64,000 nucleotides of DNA, taken from Pseudobutyrivibrio sp. (GTDB taxonomy: Bacteria; Bacillota; Clostridia; Lachnospirales; Lachnospiraceae). The notes under the pieces were generated by a model that saw nothing but the letters and a program-made list of their open reading frames with translations, had not been told where the DNA came from and made no database searches. Positions 39,341 to 48,793 of the stretch are shown piece after piece (the stretch's first letter is position 1; every line of letters starts with the position of its first letter). The stretch covers positions 62,001 to 126,000 of the forward strand of contig NZ_SVEV01000002.1 in the NCBI RefSeq assembly GCF_015057185.1. The letters are read 5' to 3'. Made by a program: the position numbers and the translations under genes.

Positions 39341-39916
39341 GTGAGAGTTTTGAAATACTTAAACAAAGACTTATTTAAAAATTGGTACTTATATCTTGTG
39401 CTTGGATTCGATTTAGTGGCAATAATCTTGCGCTATTTCGTAACAAAAGCATACGTTAACAATATAGTAATTGAATCCATGTGCATGGTAATACTAGTGC
39501 TATTATCTGTGTTTGCATTTATCGACAAGATGTCTAGCGTGGTTCCAGATAGATTGCTTGCAGTTTCAGTAATGCTATGGGTAATTATGGTTGGTGGATA
39601 TATTGTTGTAGCAAGAGATGAAGGTATAGCCCTTCTCATGTTTTCTCTTGGTGGCGCATTTATTGCTGGATTAGTATTCCTACTTTGTTACCTAATTACA
39701 AAGGGACAGCTAGGAGGCGGAGACGTTAAACTTGCCTTTGTAATGGGCTTCTTTTTGACAATCGATAGAATTATTCCAACCATACTATACGGAACATTAG
39801 CGTGTAGCTTGTTTTCTATAATTCTTTTGATTATGAAGAAAACTACTTTGAAAAGTACCATGCCATTAGTTCCATTCTTACATTTTGGATTATGTCTTAC
39901 ACTTGTGCTTATGTAG
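39341..39916 (+). CDS. A24 prepilin peptidase (TadV/CpaA-like)
   Basis: GQLGGGDVKLAFVMGFF (GGGD-type motif), polytopic; start GTG 39341 or TTG 39350 uncertain. Confidence 0.8.
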   Translation: MRVLKYLNKDLFKNWYLYLVLGFDLVAIILRYFVTKAYVNNIVIESMCMVILVLLSVFAFIDKMSSVVPDRLLAVSVMLWVIMVGGYIVVARDEGIALLMFSLGGAFIAGLVFLLCYLITKGQLGGGDVKLAFVMGFFLTIDRIIPTILYGTLACSLFSIILLIMKKTTLKSTMPLVPFLHFGLCLTLVLM

Positions 39917-39938
39917 TGCAGAGAGAAAGGGTTAATAT

Positions 39939-41276
39939 ATGAAGCAGAAACGCATACTACTAATTGTAATTATCTTTGCAGTCTTGGCTGTAATGTGGGT
40001 ATTTATCCTGCAAAATTTCTTAAAAATAGATCAGACTAAGGAGCAAAACGCTCTTGTACAGCAGGGCGATACTTTTGTAGAAAAGGAACTTTATGTCCGC
40101 GCTATTGACGCTTACGAGGCGGCTTTAGATATTAATACTACAGAGGCAAAACAAAACAAGATTGAGTCGAAGCTCTTGGTTGCATACTTAGGATATGGAG
40201 ATGTAAATAGTTTTCAGAGACTTGCACAGTCTAGAATAAAAAGAGGCGTAGCCACAGAAAAAGATTACCAACGACTTGTAAAGACATATTCAAACATGTA
40301 CCTTTACGAAGATGCATTAGAGGTATGTGAAAAGGGTGTAGAACAGTATCCTGAGTCCGAAGAGATTTCTACTATGTATGATAGCCTGCGCTTTATGTAC
40401 AAAGAAAACTTTCTATCAGTAGAGCAAATTAAGCCAGACGATGAAAGTGGAAAATTTGCAGCATATGATGGGCAGCAGTGGGTATACATAAATGATACTG
40501 GAAGCATAATTTACAATGTCACATTTCAGGATGAGACACCATTTTATGTTGATGAAAATGGAGACGGTTATGCAGTTGTTAAGGCCGAAGGCCAATATTA
40601 TGTTATAAACGACGACGGTGCTATGTACGGTCGTGATGACACTGGTGTTGAAGAAGTACTTGGTATTGCAGCAGGTCATGTTATTGCTAAAAAAGACGGT
40701 AAATATGGTTTCTATAATTATGATTTCGAATCTAGTTCATCAACACATCAGTACGATTTGATTACCATGAATTCAAACGGTGTTGTTGCAATTCAAGATG
40801 GCGGAAAATGGGGTGTTATCACTGACGGTGGTGAAGAGGTAATTCCATTAGAATTAGATGATGTAGCAATCAATTCAGTAGGTCAGGCATTCCGAGGTGG
40901 CAACGCAATGGTAAAGCGTGGAAACAGCTGGGAACTTATTGATACCGAGGGAAATACTGTTGGTTCTGATAAGTATTCAGATGCAAAAGCACCTGAATCA
41001 AACGGATTGATAGCAGTTGCCAACGAAAGTGGTAAATGGGGTTTCATTAATCACTCAGGTGAGCTTGTGATTGATTACCAATATAGTGATGCATATTCAT
41101 TCTCTGATGGTGTTGCACCAGTAAAGACATCAGATGGATGGACATATATTAGTGAAAAAAATCAGGAAATAGTTGAGAATCATTATGAGGAGGCACTTCC
41201 ATTCCATAATGGATGCGCTATTGCAAAATTTAATGGCACTTACTTAACTATTACTTTTGACAATTATGACAAATAA
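39939..41276 (+). CDS. TPR plus WG-repeat membrane-anchored protein
   Basis: N-terminal TM; repeats KYGFYNYDF, KWGVITDGGEEVIP, KWGFINHSGELVIDYQYSDAYSFSDG. Confidence 0.85.
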   Translation: MKQKRILLIVIIFAVLAVMWVFILQNFLKIDQTKEQNALVQQGDTFVEKELYVRAIDAYEAALDINTTEAKQNKIESKLLVAYLGYGDVNSFQRLAQSRIKRGVATEKDYQRLVKTYSNMYLYEDALEVCEKGVEQYPESEEISTMYDSLRFMYKENFLSVEQIKPDDESGKFAAYDGQQWVYINDTGSIIYNVTFQDETPFYVDENGDGYAVVKAEGQYYVINDDGAMYGRDDTGVEEVLGIAAGHVIAKKDGKYGFYNYDFESSSSTHQYDLITMNSNGVVAIQDGGKWGVITDGGEEVIPLELDDVAINSVGQAFRGGNAMVKRGNSWELIDTEGNTVGSDKYSDAKAPESNGLIAVANESGKWGFINHSGELVIDYQYSDAYSFSDGVAPVKTSDGWTYISEKNQEIVENHYEEALPFHNGCAIAKFNGTYLTITFDNYDK

Positions 41277-41293
41277 ACTGGAGGTTCTTAAAA

Positions 41294-42796
41294 ATGAAGA
41301 ATTTATCTTTTGATTTTGGTTCAGATATCAATGGTTCATACTTGAGTCTTGTTTTAGACCCTAGTGATGTTTTTGATGAAATATCTTATATGGTTGTTCA
41401 GGAGGATTGCCCTGATTTTTTATTACCATTTAAAAGAACCGTCTCAAATGGTAGAGTACAGCTTAACTATCAGCAAAAAATTAATTGGACATCTCTTAAA
41501 TACTCAATTTCCAGCTCAATGACAAAGAAAGAGTTTGTGCAGCATATTTCTGCATTAATCTCGCCACTTGTTCATGGAGCAGATTGGTTTTTAGAGGCAA
41601 CTAATTTTTTACTTGATTTAGAATATGTATTTATTGATAAAACAAATGATAGCCTTCATTTTGTTTATATTCCAACAAAGGATGCTGTTGTTACTCCAGA
41701 GGAAGCAGTGAAGTTTATTAGAGATGTTTCCTTTGATATTGAAATTTCAGACGATCCTAAATTCCAGATTTCTTGGATGAGATTATTTGAGAACCCAAAT
41801 CTCAATATAGCTATATTAAAAAATTTCTTGGATAATGAAATAAAGTTGGATGCCCAGGCTAAAAAGCCAGTAAAGAGCAGTGTCTCACAGGCAACACCAC
41901 AGATGAGACAGTCACAGCCAGCACCAGCACAGCAGGCAACACCACAGATGGGACAGCCACAGGCAGTACCAGCACAGCAGGCAACACCACAGATGGGACA
42001 GCCACAGCCAGCGCCAGCACAGCAGGCAACACCACAGATGAGACAGTCACAGCCAGCGCAAGCGCAGCAGGCAACACCACAGATGAGACAGCCACAGCCA
42101 GTACCTGCTCAGCAAGTAGCCCCACAGCAGAATAACTCAAATGATGTGTACAACGAGCTATTTGGCGATGATAAGGCAGATAAAAAGAAGAAAAAAGAAA
42201 AGACTCCTGTTGTAAAGGAGAAGAAGGGCTTATTTGGAAAGAAAAAGAGTGAGCCAGCTCCGATACCACCAGTAATCCCAGCACCTGCTCAGCAGCCTAT
42301 GCCACAGGTGAGACCACAAATGCCTCAACAACCTATGGCACAGCCAATGCAGCAGCCACAGCAACCAATCCAGCAGCCGGTTCAGCATGTAGCACAGCAA
42401 ATACAATCGGCACCAGTTTCAAATGATACAGTTATTTTTGATGATGCTATACCATCTCAATCAAACTTTTTACAGCTCGTATCATCTCCAATAGACGGCG
42501 CACCAGAACGAATCTCGCTTGATTTTGAAAAGCCATTTATTTCAATTGGTCGAGTAGCTAGAGATACAGTTGCCCCTGATGTTGCTTTTTCTAGTGCATT
42601 CAAGGGAATAGGTAGAAAACATGCAATCATCGAGAATGCAGGTGGCGTGTTCTATTTAATCGATCAGGGATCTAGCAACAAGACTCTTATTAATGGTCAG
42701 GAATTGATACCAAACAAGAAGTATCAGTTAAATAATGGTGATATGATTTCATTCACCGTTGCAATGCCAGTAAAATATAAGGTTTGCATAAACTAA
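41294..42796 (+). CDS. FHA domain protein with Q/P-rich linker
   Basis: C-terminal FHA: ISIGRVARDTVAPDVAF...IGRKHAIIENAGGVFYLIDQGSSNKTLINGQ. Confidence 0.9.
   Translation: MKNLSFDFGSDINGSYLSLVLDPSDVFDEISYMVVQEDCPDFLLPFKRTVSNGRVQLNYQQKINWTSLKYSISSSMTKKEFVQHISALISPLVHGADWFLEATNFLLDLEYVFIDKTNDSLHFVYIPTKDAVVTPEEAVKFIRDVSFDIEISDDPKFQISWMRLFENPNLNIAILKNFLDNEIKLDAQAKKPVKSSVSQATPQMRQSQPAPAQQATPQMGQPQAVPAQQATPQMGQPQPAPAQQATPQMRQSQPAQAQQATPQMRQPQPVPAQQVAPQQNNSNDVYNELFGDDKADKKKKKEKTPVVKEKKGLFGKKKSEPAPIPPVIPAPAQQPMPQVRPQMPQQPMAQPMQQPQQPIQQPVQHVAQQIQSAPVSNDTVIFDDAIPSQSNFLQLVSSPIDGAPERISLDFEKPFISIGRVARDTVAPDVAFSSAFKGIGRKHAIIENAGGVFYLIDQGSSNKTLINGQELIPNKKYQLNNGDMISFTVAMPVKYKVCIN
41891..42115 (+). repeat. 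45-bp tandem repeat, five units (15-aa period ATPQMxQxQPxPAQQ)
   Basis: gcaacaccacagatg starts at 41891, 41936, 41981, 42026, 42071. Confidence 0.95.
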
Positions 42797-42805
42797 AGGT
42801 TTGTA

Positions 42806-43537
42806 ATGAATATTATTAATGGATGTAATACCGATGTCGGTATAAAGAAGCCCGTCAATCAGGACCGAATCCTGAGCAGCCTATTTGTACAGGATTCGCA
42901 CTATCTTTTTCTTGGGGGCATATTCGATGGGATTAGCTCTTTAAAAGATAGTGAGCAAGTAGCTGATTTAATAAAAAGCAGGTTTCAAAATTGGTTTGAA
43001 GATTATACCTCACGAATTGATTTGTCACAGGTAGATATGGAAATTGTAGGCTGCCATCTTCTAGATACCTTGGATGAGGTGGAAGAAGATATATATAACA
43101 TGCGCCAAAATGGTGAATGCAATGGTGGTTCAACTGCAACCATAATCCTGATTTTAGATTCTATCTACAATGTCTTTCATCTTGGAGATAGTAAGCTAGT
43201 GCTTGTAAAAAATGGCAGTGCCACACAGCTTACAGAGGATCAGACAGTCTTAGGAAGCGTTAATGGCATTACTAAGTATTTCCTAGATAACTACATGGGA
43301 AAAGACGTTGAATGTGACTACCTGAAATATTCCGGACAGCTGGAAATAGGTGATTGTCTGTTTTACGGTTCCGATGGATTTTTTGGAAAGACTTTACCTG
43401 AGGAATTACTACAACTGGAACAGCAGATTACTGAACAAAGCAGTCTAGACACAGTTTTATCAAATCATACAGAAATATTAAAACTGCGTGGAGAAACAGA
43501 TAATATTTCCGTAGGTGTTTTTAAGGTAGTAATATAG
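42806..43537 (+). CDS. PP2C-family protein phosphatase
   Basis: LGGIFDGISSL, GGSTATIILILDSIYNVFHLGDSKLVLV, LFYGSDGFF, DNISVGVFKV. Confidence 0.85.
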   Translation: MNIINGCNTDVGIKKPVNQDRILSSLFVQDSHYLFLGGIFDGISSLKDSEQVADLIKSRFQNWFEDYTSRIDLSQVDMEIVGCHLLDTLDEVEEDIYNMRQNGECNGGSTATIILILDSIYNVFHLGDSKLVLVKNGSATQLTEDQTVLGSVNGITKYFLDNYMGKDVECDYLKYSGQLEIGDCLFYGSDGFFGKTLPEELLQLEQQITEQSSLDTVLSNHTEILKLRGETDNISVGVFKVVI

Positions 43538-43607
43538 GTAGAGGCACAAAATCTCAGATAAAATATAAATGATGGTATATATGAAATCGCATTAGGGTAT
43601 GACGACT

Positions 43608-43662
43608 AAACAAAGAGACTACGGCAGATTTAATTAAATTTGATTTGCGTAGTCTCTTTTCT
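43608..43662. terminator. Strong intrinsic terminator-like hairpin (copy 1 of a repeat)
   Basis: AAAGAGACTACG (43612-43623) perfectly complementary to CGTAGTCTCTTT (43648-43659). Confidence 0.8.
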
Positions 43663-43690
43663 TAAGAAATGTTTGGAGAGAAAAAATATT

Positions 43691-44617
43691 ATGAAGTTGA
43701 AAAGAAATATGCAAAAAGTATTAGTGCTATGTCTAGTGTTAATGCTCACGGCCTGTGGGGGTTCGAAATCTGTCGAAAGGCAGTTAGACCTAGGTCAAAA
43801 ATATTTGGATGATATGAATTACGACAAGGCTATTGCAGCATTCGAGTCTGCAATAGAAATTGAGCCTGAAATCGTAGATTCTTACGTTGGTTTGGCTAAG
43901 GCATATCAGGGCAAGGCAGAGACACTTAATGATCCCGAAGAGCAGTTAGGCACATTGATCATGGCATATGATACATTGAATGACATGCTCAAGGATACTG
44001 AGATGGAATACACTGGTATCAACGAGAATATAGATTCTGTAATGGCTTTAAAGAGCGAAGTTCAGAGCGAGTTTAATGACATTTACTTAGATTACGTTGC
44101 TGAGCTTACAAACGAAGGTGAATTCGATAAAGCTCTCGAGATTACCCTTGAGTACGAGGATTACTTCTGGGATTCAGTAGAAGAATTCTTAGGTACATTC
44201 ATTGATGATGCATACGAATCAGAAGGTGGTTCAGGTTCAGGCTCAGGAAGCGACTCAGAATCAGACGAAGGCTTTGCCGGTCTTTTTGGTGGCGGAGATG
44301 ACGATTCAGATGAAGGCGGAGAGTCAGCAGATTTAGTTACTGTTTCGGGTATGATTGGTGCAATCAAAGATAATGGAGATGTTATCTTTGAAGAAGATTA
44401 CTCACATCACTGGTGGGGAATCTATTTAGACGAGCCTGTAACAATGCCAGACGGTACACAGCAGGATTTTTTAATGATATCAACTAACTCAGATGAAGTA
44501 GAATCAGTAGATTTTATGGATTGGGGAAATGAGGTTACACTAACTGGCGAGCTTATTATCTTTGAAGATGAAACTATGTACCCATACAGCATAATTGTTA
44601 ATCACGTAGAATACTAG
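43691..44617 (+). CDS. TPR lipoprotein
   Basis: Lipobox LMLTACG; LDLGQKYLDDMNYDKAIAAFESAIEIEP. Confidence 0.8.
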   Translation: MKLKRNMQKVLVLCLVLMLTACGGSKSVERQLDLGQKYLDDMNYDKAIAAFESAIEIEPEIVDSYVGLAKAYQGKAETLNDPEEQLGTLIMAYDTLNDMLKDTEMEYTGINENIDSVMALKSEVQSEFNDIYLDYVAELTNEGEFDKALEITLEYEDYFWDSVEEFLGTFIDDAYESEGGSGSGSGSDSESDEGFAGLFGGGDDDSDEGGESADLVTVSGMIGAIKDNGDVIFEEDYSHHWWGIYLDEPVTMPDGTQQDFLMISTNSDEVESVDFMDWGNEVTLTGELIIFEDETMYPYSIIVNHVEY

Positions 44618-44634
44618 AATGCATAGGGAGGAGA

Positions 44635-45666
44635 GTGAAATTGGAATCATCTAAAATGAATAATAAAAAAATTATTATTGGTATTATTCTTGCACTATTA
44701 TGTATAGTTGTGGGTGTCGTATTTTTCCTATTGCGTGAGACTCCAGAGCAAAAACTTCAGAAGTATCTAGATTTGGGAGCAAAGTATGTAGAGGAAGAAG
44801 ATTACGAAAATGCTATCGCAGCATATGATTCTGCTCTTGAAATTGATCCAAATCATGCTGATGCTATCGAAGGCGAAATTACAGCATATGTTGCTTGGAG
44901 TGATGTTTTAGTAGAAGCCGAAGAATATGAAATGGCTCTTGAAATCTTGAATGAAGGTTATGACAAGTTTGATGATGATAGACTCCTTCAGGCTATAGAA
45001 AGAGTTGAGTCAGTTCAGGAAGTAGCTGATATTCATGATGACATAATAGATTTGATATATGAGGCTACTGAGCTCTGCGAAGGAGGAGATTATTTAGCAG
45101 TAGCAGAATTGCTTGCAGATAATGTTGATATTCTTTCGCAGATGAACGAAGCAGGCGTTGATAGATATCTCTATGATGATTTATCAGTTTGCTCTGCAGG
45201 AATATACATTATCGGTGACGACTATTATTTATACGTAGGGGACTACGAGAACGGCAATCGAGAAGGAAATGGTACATGGGTAAGCATTTACCATATGGAC
45301 TATGATGGATTCGCATATGCGGTAGGTGAATGGAGTGCTGATGCTCCAAATGGCCAGCAGACTGTTACAACACACCATGGTGAAATAGTAGCAGAGGTAA
45401 ACTTTACAAGAGGTATCGAAGGCAAAGTCGTAGACGGAGTCTGGGATGGACCTGTAACTTGGTTCTTCGGTGATGATAATAAATTTGCCGTGGACTTTGA
45501 CAATGGTATAGTAGATATCATGTACACTGACAATGACACAGACGATGATAGTCCATATCATGTGGGATATTCAATGAGTGGAGATGAAGATGCTGGTGAT
45601 TTGGTCTTTGGACAGGATGACATAAGTGTGACATGGGGTATACCAGGTTACGCAGATGAGTGGTAG
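44635..45666 (+). CDS. TPR membrane-anchored protein with MORN-like C-terminus
   Basis: N-terminal TM; LDLGAKYVEEEDYENAIAAYDSALEIDP; YENGNREGNGTWVS / GVWDGPVTW. Confidence 0.7.
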   Translation: MKLESSKMNNKKIIIGIILALLCIVVGVVFFLLRETPEQKLQKYLDLGAKYVEEEDYENAIAAYDSALEIDPNHADAIEGEITAYVAWSDVLVEAEEYEMALEILNEGYDKFDDDRLLQAIERVESVQEVADIHDDIIDLIYEATELCEGGDYLAVAELLADNVDILSQMNEAGVDRYLYDDLSVCSAGIYIIGDDYYLYVGDYENGNREGNGTWVSIYHMDYDGFAYAVGEWSADAPNGQQTVTTHHGEIVAEVNFTRGIEGKVVDGVWDGPVTWFFGDDNKFAVDFDNGIVDIMYTDNDTDDDSPYHVGYSMSGDEDAGDLVFGQDDISVTWGIPGYADEW

Positions 45667-45677
45667 GAATTTTAGTA

Positions 45678-46472
45678 ATGAATAATTTGAAAAAGAATCT
45701 CAAAACAGTAGCTGCCATGACTTTAGCGCTTGTTATCACAGCCTGCGGTGCAGCAAAGCTTGAGGACAAGCTGGACTTAGGTAAGAAATACCTTGAAGAA
45801 TTAAATTATGACGAAGCAATCGCAGCTTTTGATGAAGCCATAGAAATTGACCCAGCAAACATCGATGCTTATGTTGGTAAGGCAAAGGCATACGAAGGTA
45901 AATCTACAACAATTGACGATGTAGAGGAAAGCTTGGATACATTGCTTTTAGCATACGTTACATTGGATGACATGGTGCAGGCTACAGATGTTGAGTATAC
46001 AGGTATTGATGAGTCAATGGATTCAGTTTCACTGTTAATGGGCACAATCGAGACAGAATTTACTGATGAGATTTATCCATACTTAACACAGCTCCAAGAG
46101 GCAGAGGACTTCGACACAGTTCAAAAGTTGAAGGATAAGTACTCAGAGTACTTTGATATAAATTTCGATTACTATTTAATGCCTGCGAGTGTAACGGTTT
46201 CAGGTGTATATGTGTATATTAGTATGACTGATGGACAGGTATATTACAATCTGGATGATGCAATTAGTAATGATACTGACGCATCTTTTGATCCCGGGAT
46301 TTATCTTGATTCACCTATAACAATGCCAAATGGGGAACAGACACAAGTATTCAGCCTAGCTGGATATGATTATGATTGGGAAGATTTAGGCTCACATATA
46401 ACAATTACAGGAATGATATATCCATTCGAATTCTCAAATGGTACATCAAGGTATGGTATAGTCGAGGAATAA
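45678..46472 (+). CDS. TPR lipoprotein, paralogue of 43691-44617
   Basis: Lipobox ALVITACG; LDLGKKYLEELNYDEAIAAFDEAIEIDP; shared AKAYEGK..TLLLAYVTLDDM..EYTGI. Confidence 0.8.
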   Translation: MNNLKKNLKTVAAMTLALVITACGAAKLEDKLDLGKKYLEELNYDEAIAAFDEAIEIDPANIDAYVGKAKAYEGKSTTIDDVEESLDTLLLAYVTLDDMVQATDVEYTGIDESMDSVSLLMGTIETEFTDEIYPYLTQLQEAEDFDTVQKLKDKYSEYFDINFDYYLMPASVTVSGVYVYISMTDGQVYYNLDDAISNDTDASFDPGIYLDSPITMPNGEQTQVFSLAGYDYDWEDLGSHITITGMIYPFEFSNGTSRYGIVEE

Positions 46473-46504
46473 TGATTATTGTGAGTAAATAAGCAGATTT
46501 AAAT

Positions 46505-46542
46505 CAGGCGGTCTAGTTAGTAACTAGGCCGCCTTAATCATT
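46505..46542 (+). terminator. Intrinsic terminator
   Basis: GGCGGTCTAGTT-agt-AACTAGGCCGCC-TTAA. Confidence 0.75.
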
Positions 46543-46590
46543 TAAATGTATTTTGAGATTTTCATACTTATCCCTGGAAAAATAAAGCCA

Positions 46591-46841
46591 GTGTGGCATA
46601 ACTCTGGAACAGTTCAGCATTGTCTACGGGTGAAATAAGAAAAAATGATGTTTGACCCGTAGTATTTAGAACGAAATAGGAACAGAGCCACCCTAATCCA
46701 AGATGTTTACAACTAGTATATACTCATCATATAAAATATGTCTTATATCATGTCCGATAAAGCTAGAGATAATACACACTCCCCACTAAATTTTAAAAAT
46801 TTTACGTGTAGAATCCAATTAAATGGCAATATACCCGTAAA
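46591..46841. repeat. Intergenic element copy A
   Basis: Shares ordered blocks with 58979-59217: gtgtggcataac, agatgt..ac, tactca, gataa, gagataatacNcact, acgtgta(N)aatcc. Confidence 0.55.
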
Positions 46842-46893
46842 GTTTGCAAAACACATAATAATGACGAATCAAAGATATAGAATAGGAGTATTA

Positions 46894-47013
46894 ATGGACA
46901 CAGCATATTTAAATGAGGGCAATATGCCTGAGGACAAAAAGAAGAATAAAAAAAGCAAATATTGCTATAGCTTGCACCTGAAGTTGTCCCTTGCTATAAT
47001 CAAAATATATTAG
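46894..47013 (+). pseudogene. Truncated 5' remnant of the TPR/YD gene family (paralogue of 53793 and 55820)
   Basis: MDTAYLNEGNMPEDKKKNKK matches MDTAYLNEGNMPENKKKNNKK and MDSAYLNEGNIPENKKKNNKK, including the upstream aataggagta SD; then diverges and stops. Confidence 0.85.
46972..47000 (+). promoter_or_regulatory. Sigma-70-type promoter for MATE-NRPS cassette
   Basis: TTGCAC-N17-TATAAT. Confidence 0.65.
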
Positions 47014-47059
47014 ACATCTATGTCACTTCTGATAATTTTTTGTTTTTTCATAGTGTAAT

Positions 47060-48793
47060 ATGGTTTCAGTAAAACATGACAGTATGGGTACAAAAATGAT
47101 TAATGACGACAAAAGTGAAAGAGCGTTTATAAGAAATGGATATGTCAGATATATAACCCCGTCTGTGTTTGCCATGGTCTTCGGCCAGCTCGCCCCTCTT
47201 GTGGATTCCGTGTGCGTGTCGGCTAAACTGGGGGATACAGCGTTATCCGCATTTTCTACCGTCTCTCCCGTTTATTATTTCTTTAACATCATCGCTGTGC
47301 TGGGCGGTATGGGAGGAGGCATCGGTATTGCCAAAGCATCAGGAGCAGGTGAGAAGAAAAGAGCTGCAAGGATGTTTACGAAGGCAATAATCTGGACCGC
47401 CGTTGCAGCAATAATTCTTAGCATACTCTGCATAATTTTCATCAATCCACTCTTATTTGTTTTGTGTGCAACCGAGGATAATCTCGGATATGCAAGGGAA
47501 TATTTGATTGTACTACTTTCTGGAATGGTCTTCTATGTTCTGGAGTTTGCCGGAGCATATGTCTTGGTGGACGATAACGATCCGAATCTTGCTATGGCCG
47601 GCGGTATCGTGATGGGCGTTGTTAATATGGTTATTGACTATGTCGGCCTGTTTGTCCTTGAACAGGGGATATGGGTGACTGCATTCGGCTCCATTTTCGG
47701 TGCCTTTTGCGGTATATGTGTATTTCTGCTGCATTTACGAAATAAGGATAGTTTGTGCAGATTTGTATACGAAAGGTGCCACAATGATGACCTGAGTTTA
47801 AAGGAGATAATCATGCCGGGTACGCCCGAAGCGCTGATGTATCTCATCATAGTATTTCAGGTTCTGTCAGGTAATTTTGTTCTGAGCCAGAATATCGGAA
47901 CAAGTGGACTTGGTAATGCTGCAATCATAGAAAACCTTGAACTTATCGCAACCATTGTCATTGCGGGCGTAAGCGAAGCGGTGATGCCTCTTGCAGCATC
48001 ATATTACGGGGAACGTAATGAACACGGATTAAGACTTGTCAAACGTTTTGCTCTGATATCAGGGGTAACGCTTCTATTCCCACTCATTCTGTCTCTCCTC
48101 ATTTATCCACAGTGGCTGATGATTGTATTTACAATTGATAATCCAGTCATGATGGAGGTACTTCCCACATCGATCAGGATCATGTCGGTGACACAGCTTT
48201 TTGTGCTGGTGAATACCATCTTTGTGAATTATTTAAGCTCCGTGGGCGAGGAAAAAAAGGCAAACGTTTCTTTTGTAATCCAGGGCGTGATACAGATTGT
48301 GCTCACGCTGGCCCTTGCAAGTGTTATGCCGGATGATGCTCCGTGGTACGCAGCTCTCGTTTCCAATATCGTGGTGCTTGCTTACTTTGTCTTCAGATGT
48401 AAAATGCTTGGAAATCTAAAAGCTGATATCGATACTAATCAGTTCTTTATCACTGGGGGATATCCTGAATATTCGATGATAAAAGAGTGGTCCGATAAAG
48501 CGGGCGAATTTCTGACCACAGCAGAACACGATGCAGTCTCCTCAAAACTTCTTAATCCATTTATAAATGCACTTAATCCAGATAAAAAGCTTATGTGTTC
48601 CCTCACTGTAATTAAACGGGAAGATGGCGATAAATCTGTAATACTCAGGTACAAGGCAAAGCATGACATAACGGGAGCCGCAGATGAAGATGAGGATGAG
48701 AATGAAATAAAATATGGTGAAGTTATCTGCTCTGAGTTTAACTTTGTTAGAAGAATGATGATTAATTTTAAAGGTGATACCAAAGAGGAATGA
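47060..48793 (+). CDS. MATE family transporter with ~120-aa C-terminal cytosolic extension
   Basis: MatE-like 12-TM pattern (SVFAMVFGQLAPLVDSVCVSAKLGDTALSAFSTVSPVYYFFN); C-terminal soluble domain from ~FFITGGYPEYSMIKEW; start site uncertain. Confidence 0.85.
   Translation: MVSVKHDSMGTKMINDDKSERAFIRNGYVRYITPSVFAMVFGQLAPLVDSVCVSAKLGDTALSAFSTVSPVYYFFNIIAVLGGMGGGIGIAKASGAGEKKRAARMFTKAIIWTAVAAIILSILCIIFINPLLFVLCATEDNLGYAREYLIVLLSGMVFYVLEFAGAYVLVDDNDPNLAMAGGIVMGVVNMVIDYVGLFVLEQGIWVTAFGSIFGAFCGICVFLLHLRNKDSLCRFVYERCHNDDLSLKEIIMPGTPEALMYLIIVFQVLSGNFVLSQNIGTSGLGNAAIIENLELIATIVIAGVSEAVMPLAASYYGERNEHGLRLVKRFALISGVTLLFPLILSLLIYPQWLMIVFTIDNPVMMEVLPTSIRIMSVTQLFVLVNTIFVNYLSSVGEEKKANVSFVIQGVIQIVLTLALASVMPDDAPWYAALVSNIVVLAYFVFRCKMLGNLKADIDTNQFFITGGYPEYSMIKEWSDKAGEFLTTAEHDAVSSKLLNPFINALNPDKKLMCSLTVIKREDGDKSVILRYKAKHDITGAADEDEDENEIKYGEVICSEFNFVRRMMINFKGDTKEE

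Noticed and set aside
41891-42115. Regular 45-bp repeats considered as a CRISPR array
   Set aside because: No variable spacers; repeats are contiguous, in frame and part of the FHA gene; no cas genes in the window.
41859-42284. Antisense V/L/A-rich ORF of 141 aa
   Set aside because: Artefact of the Q/P tandem repeat on the opposite strand.
46615-46665. CTACGGGT...ACCCGTAG hairpin considered as a c-di-GMP or other known riboswitch
   Set aside because: Does not match any consensus I can recall, and no gene start is properly placed downstream; kept only as part of the duplicated intergenic element.
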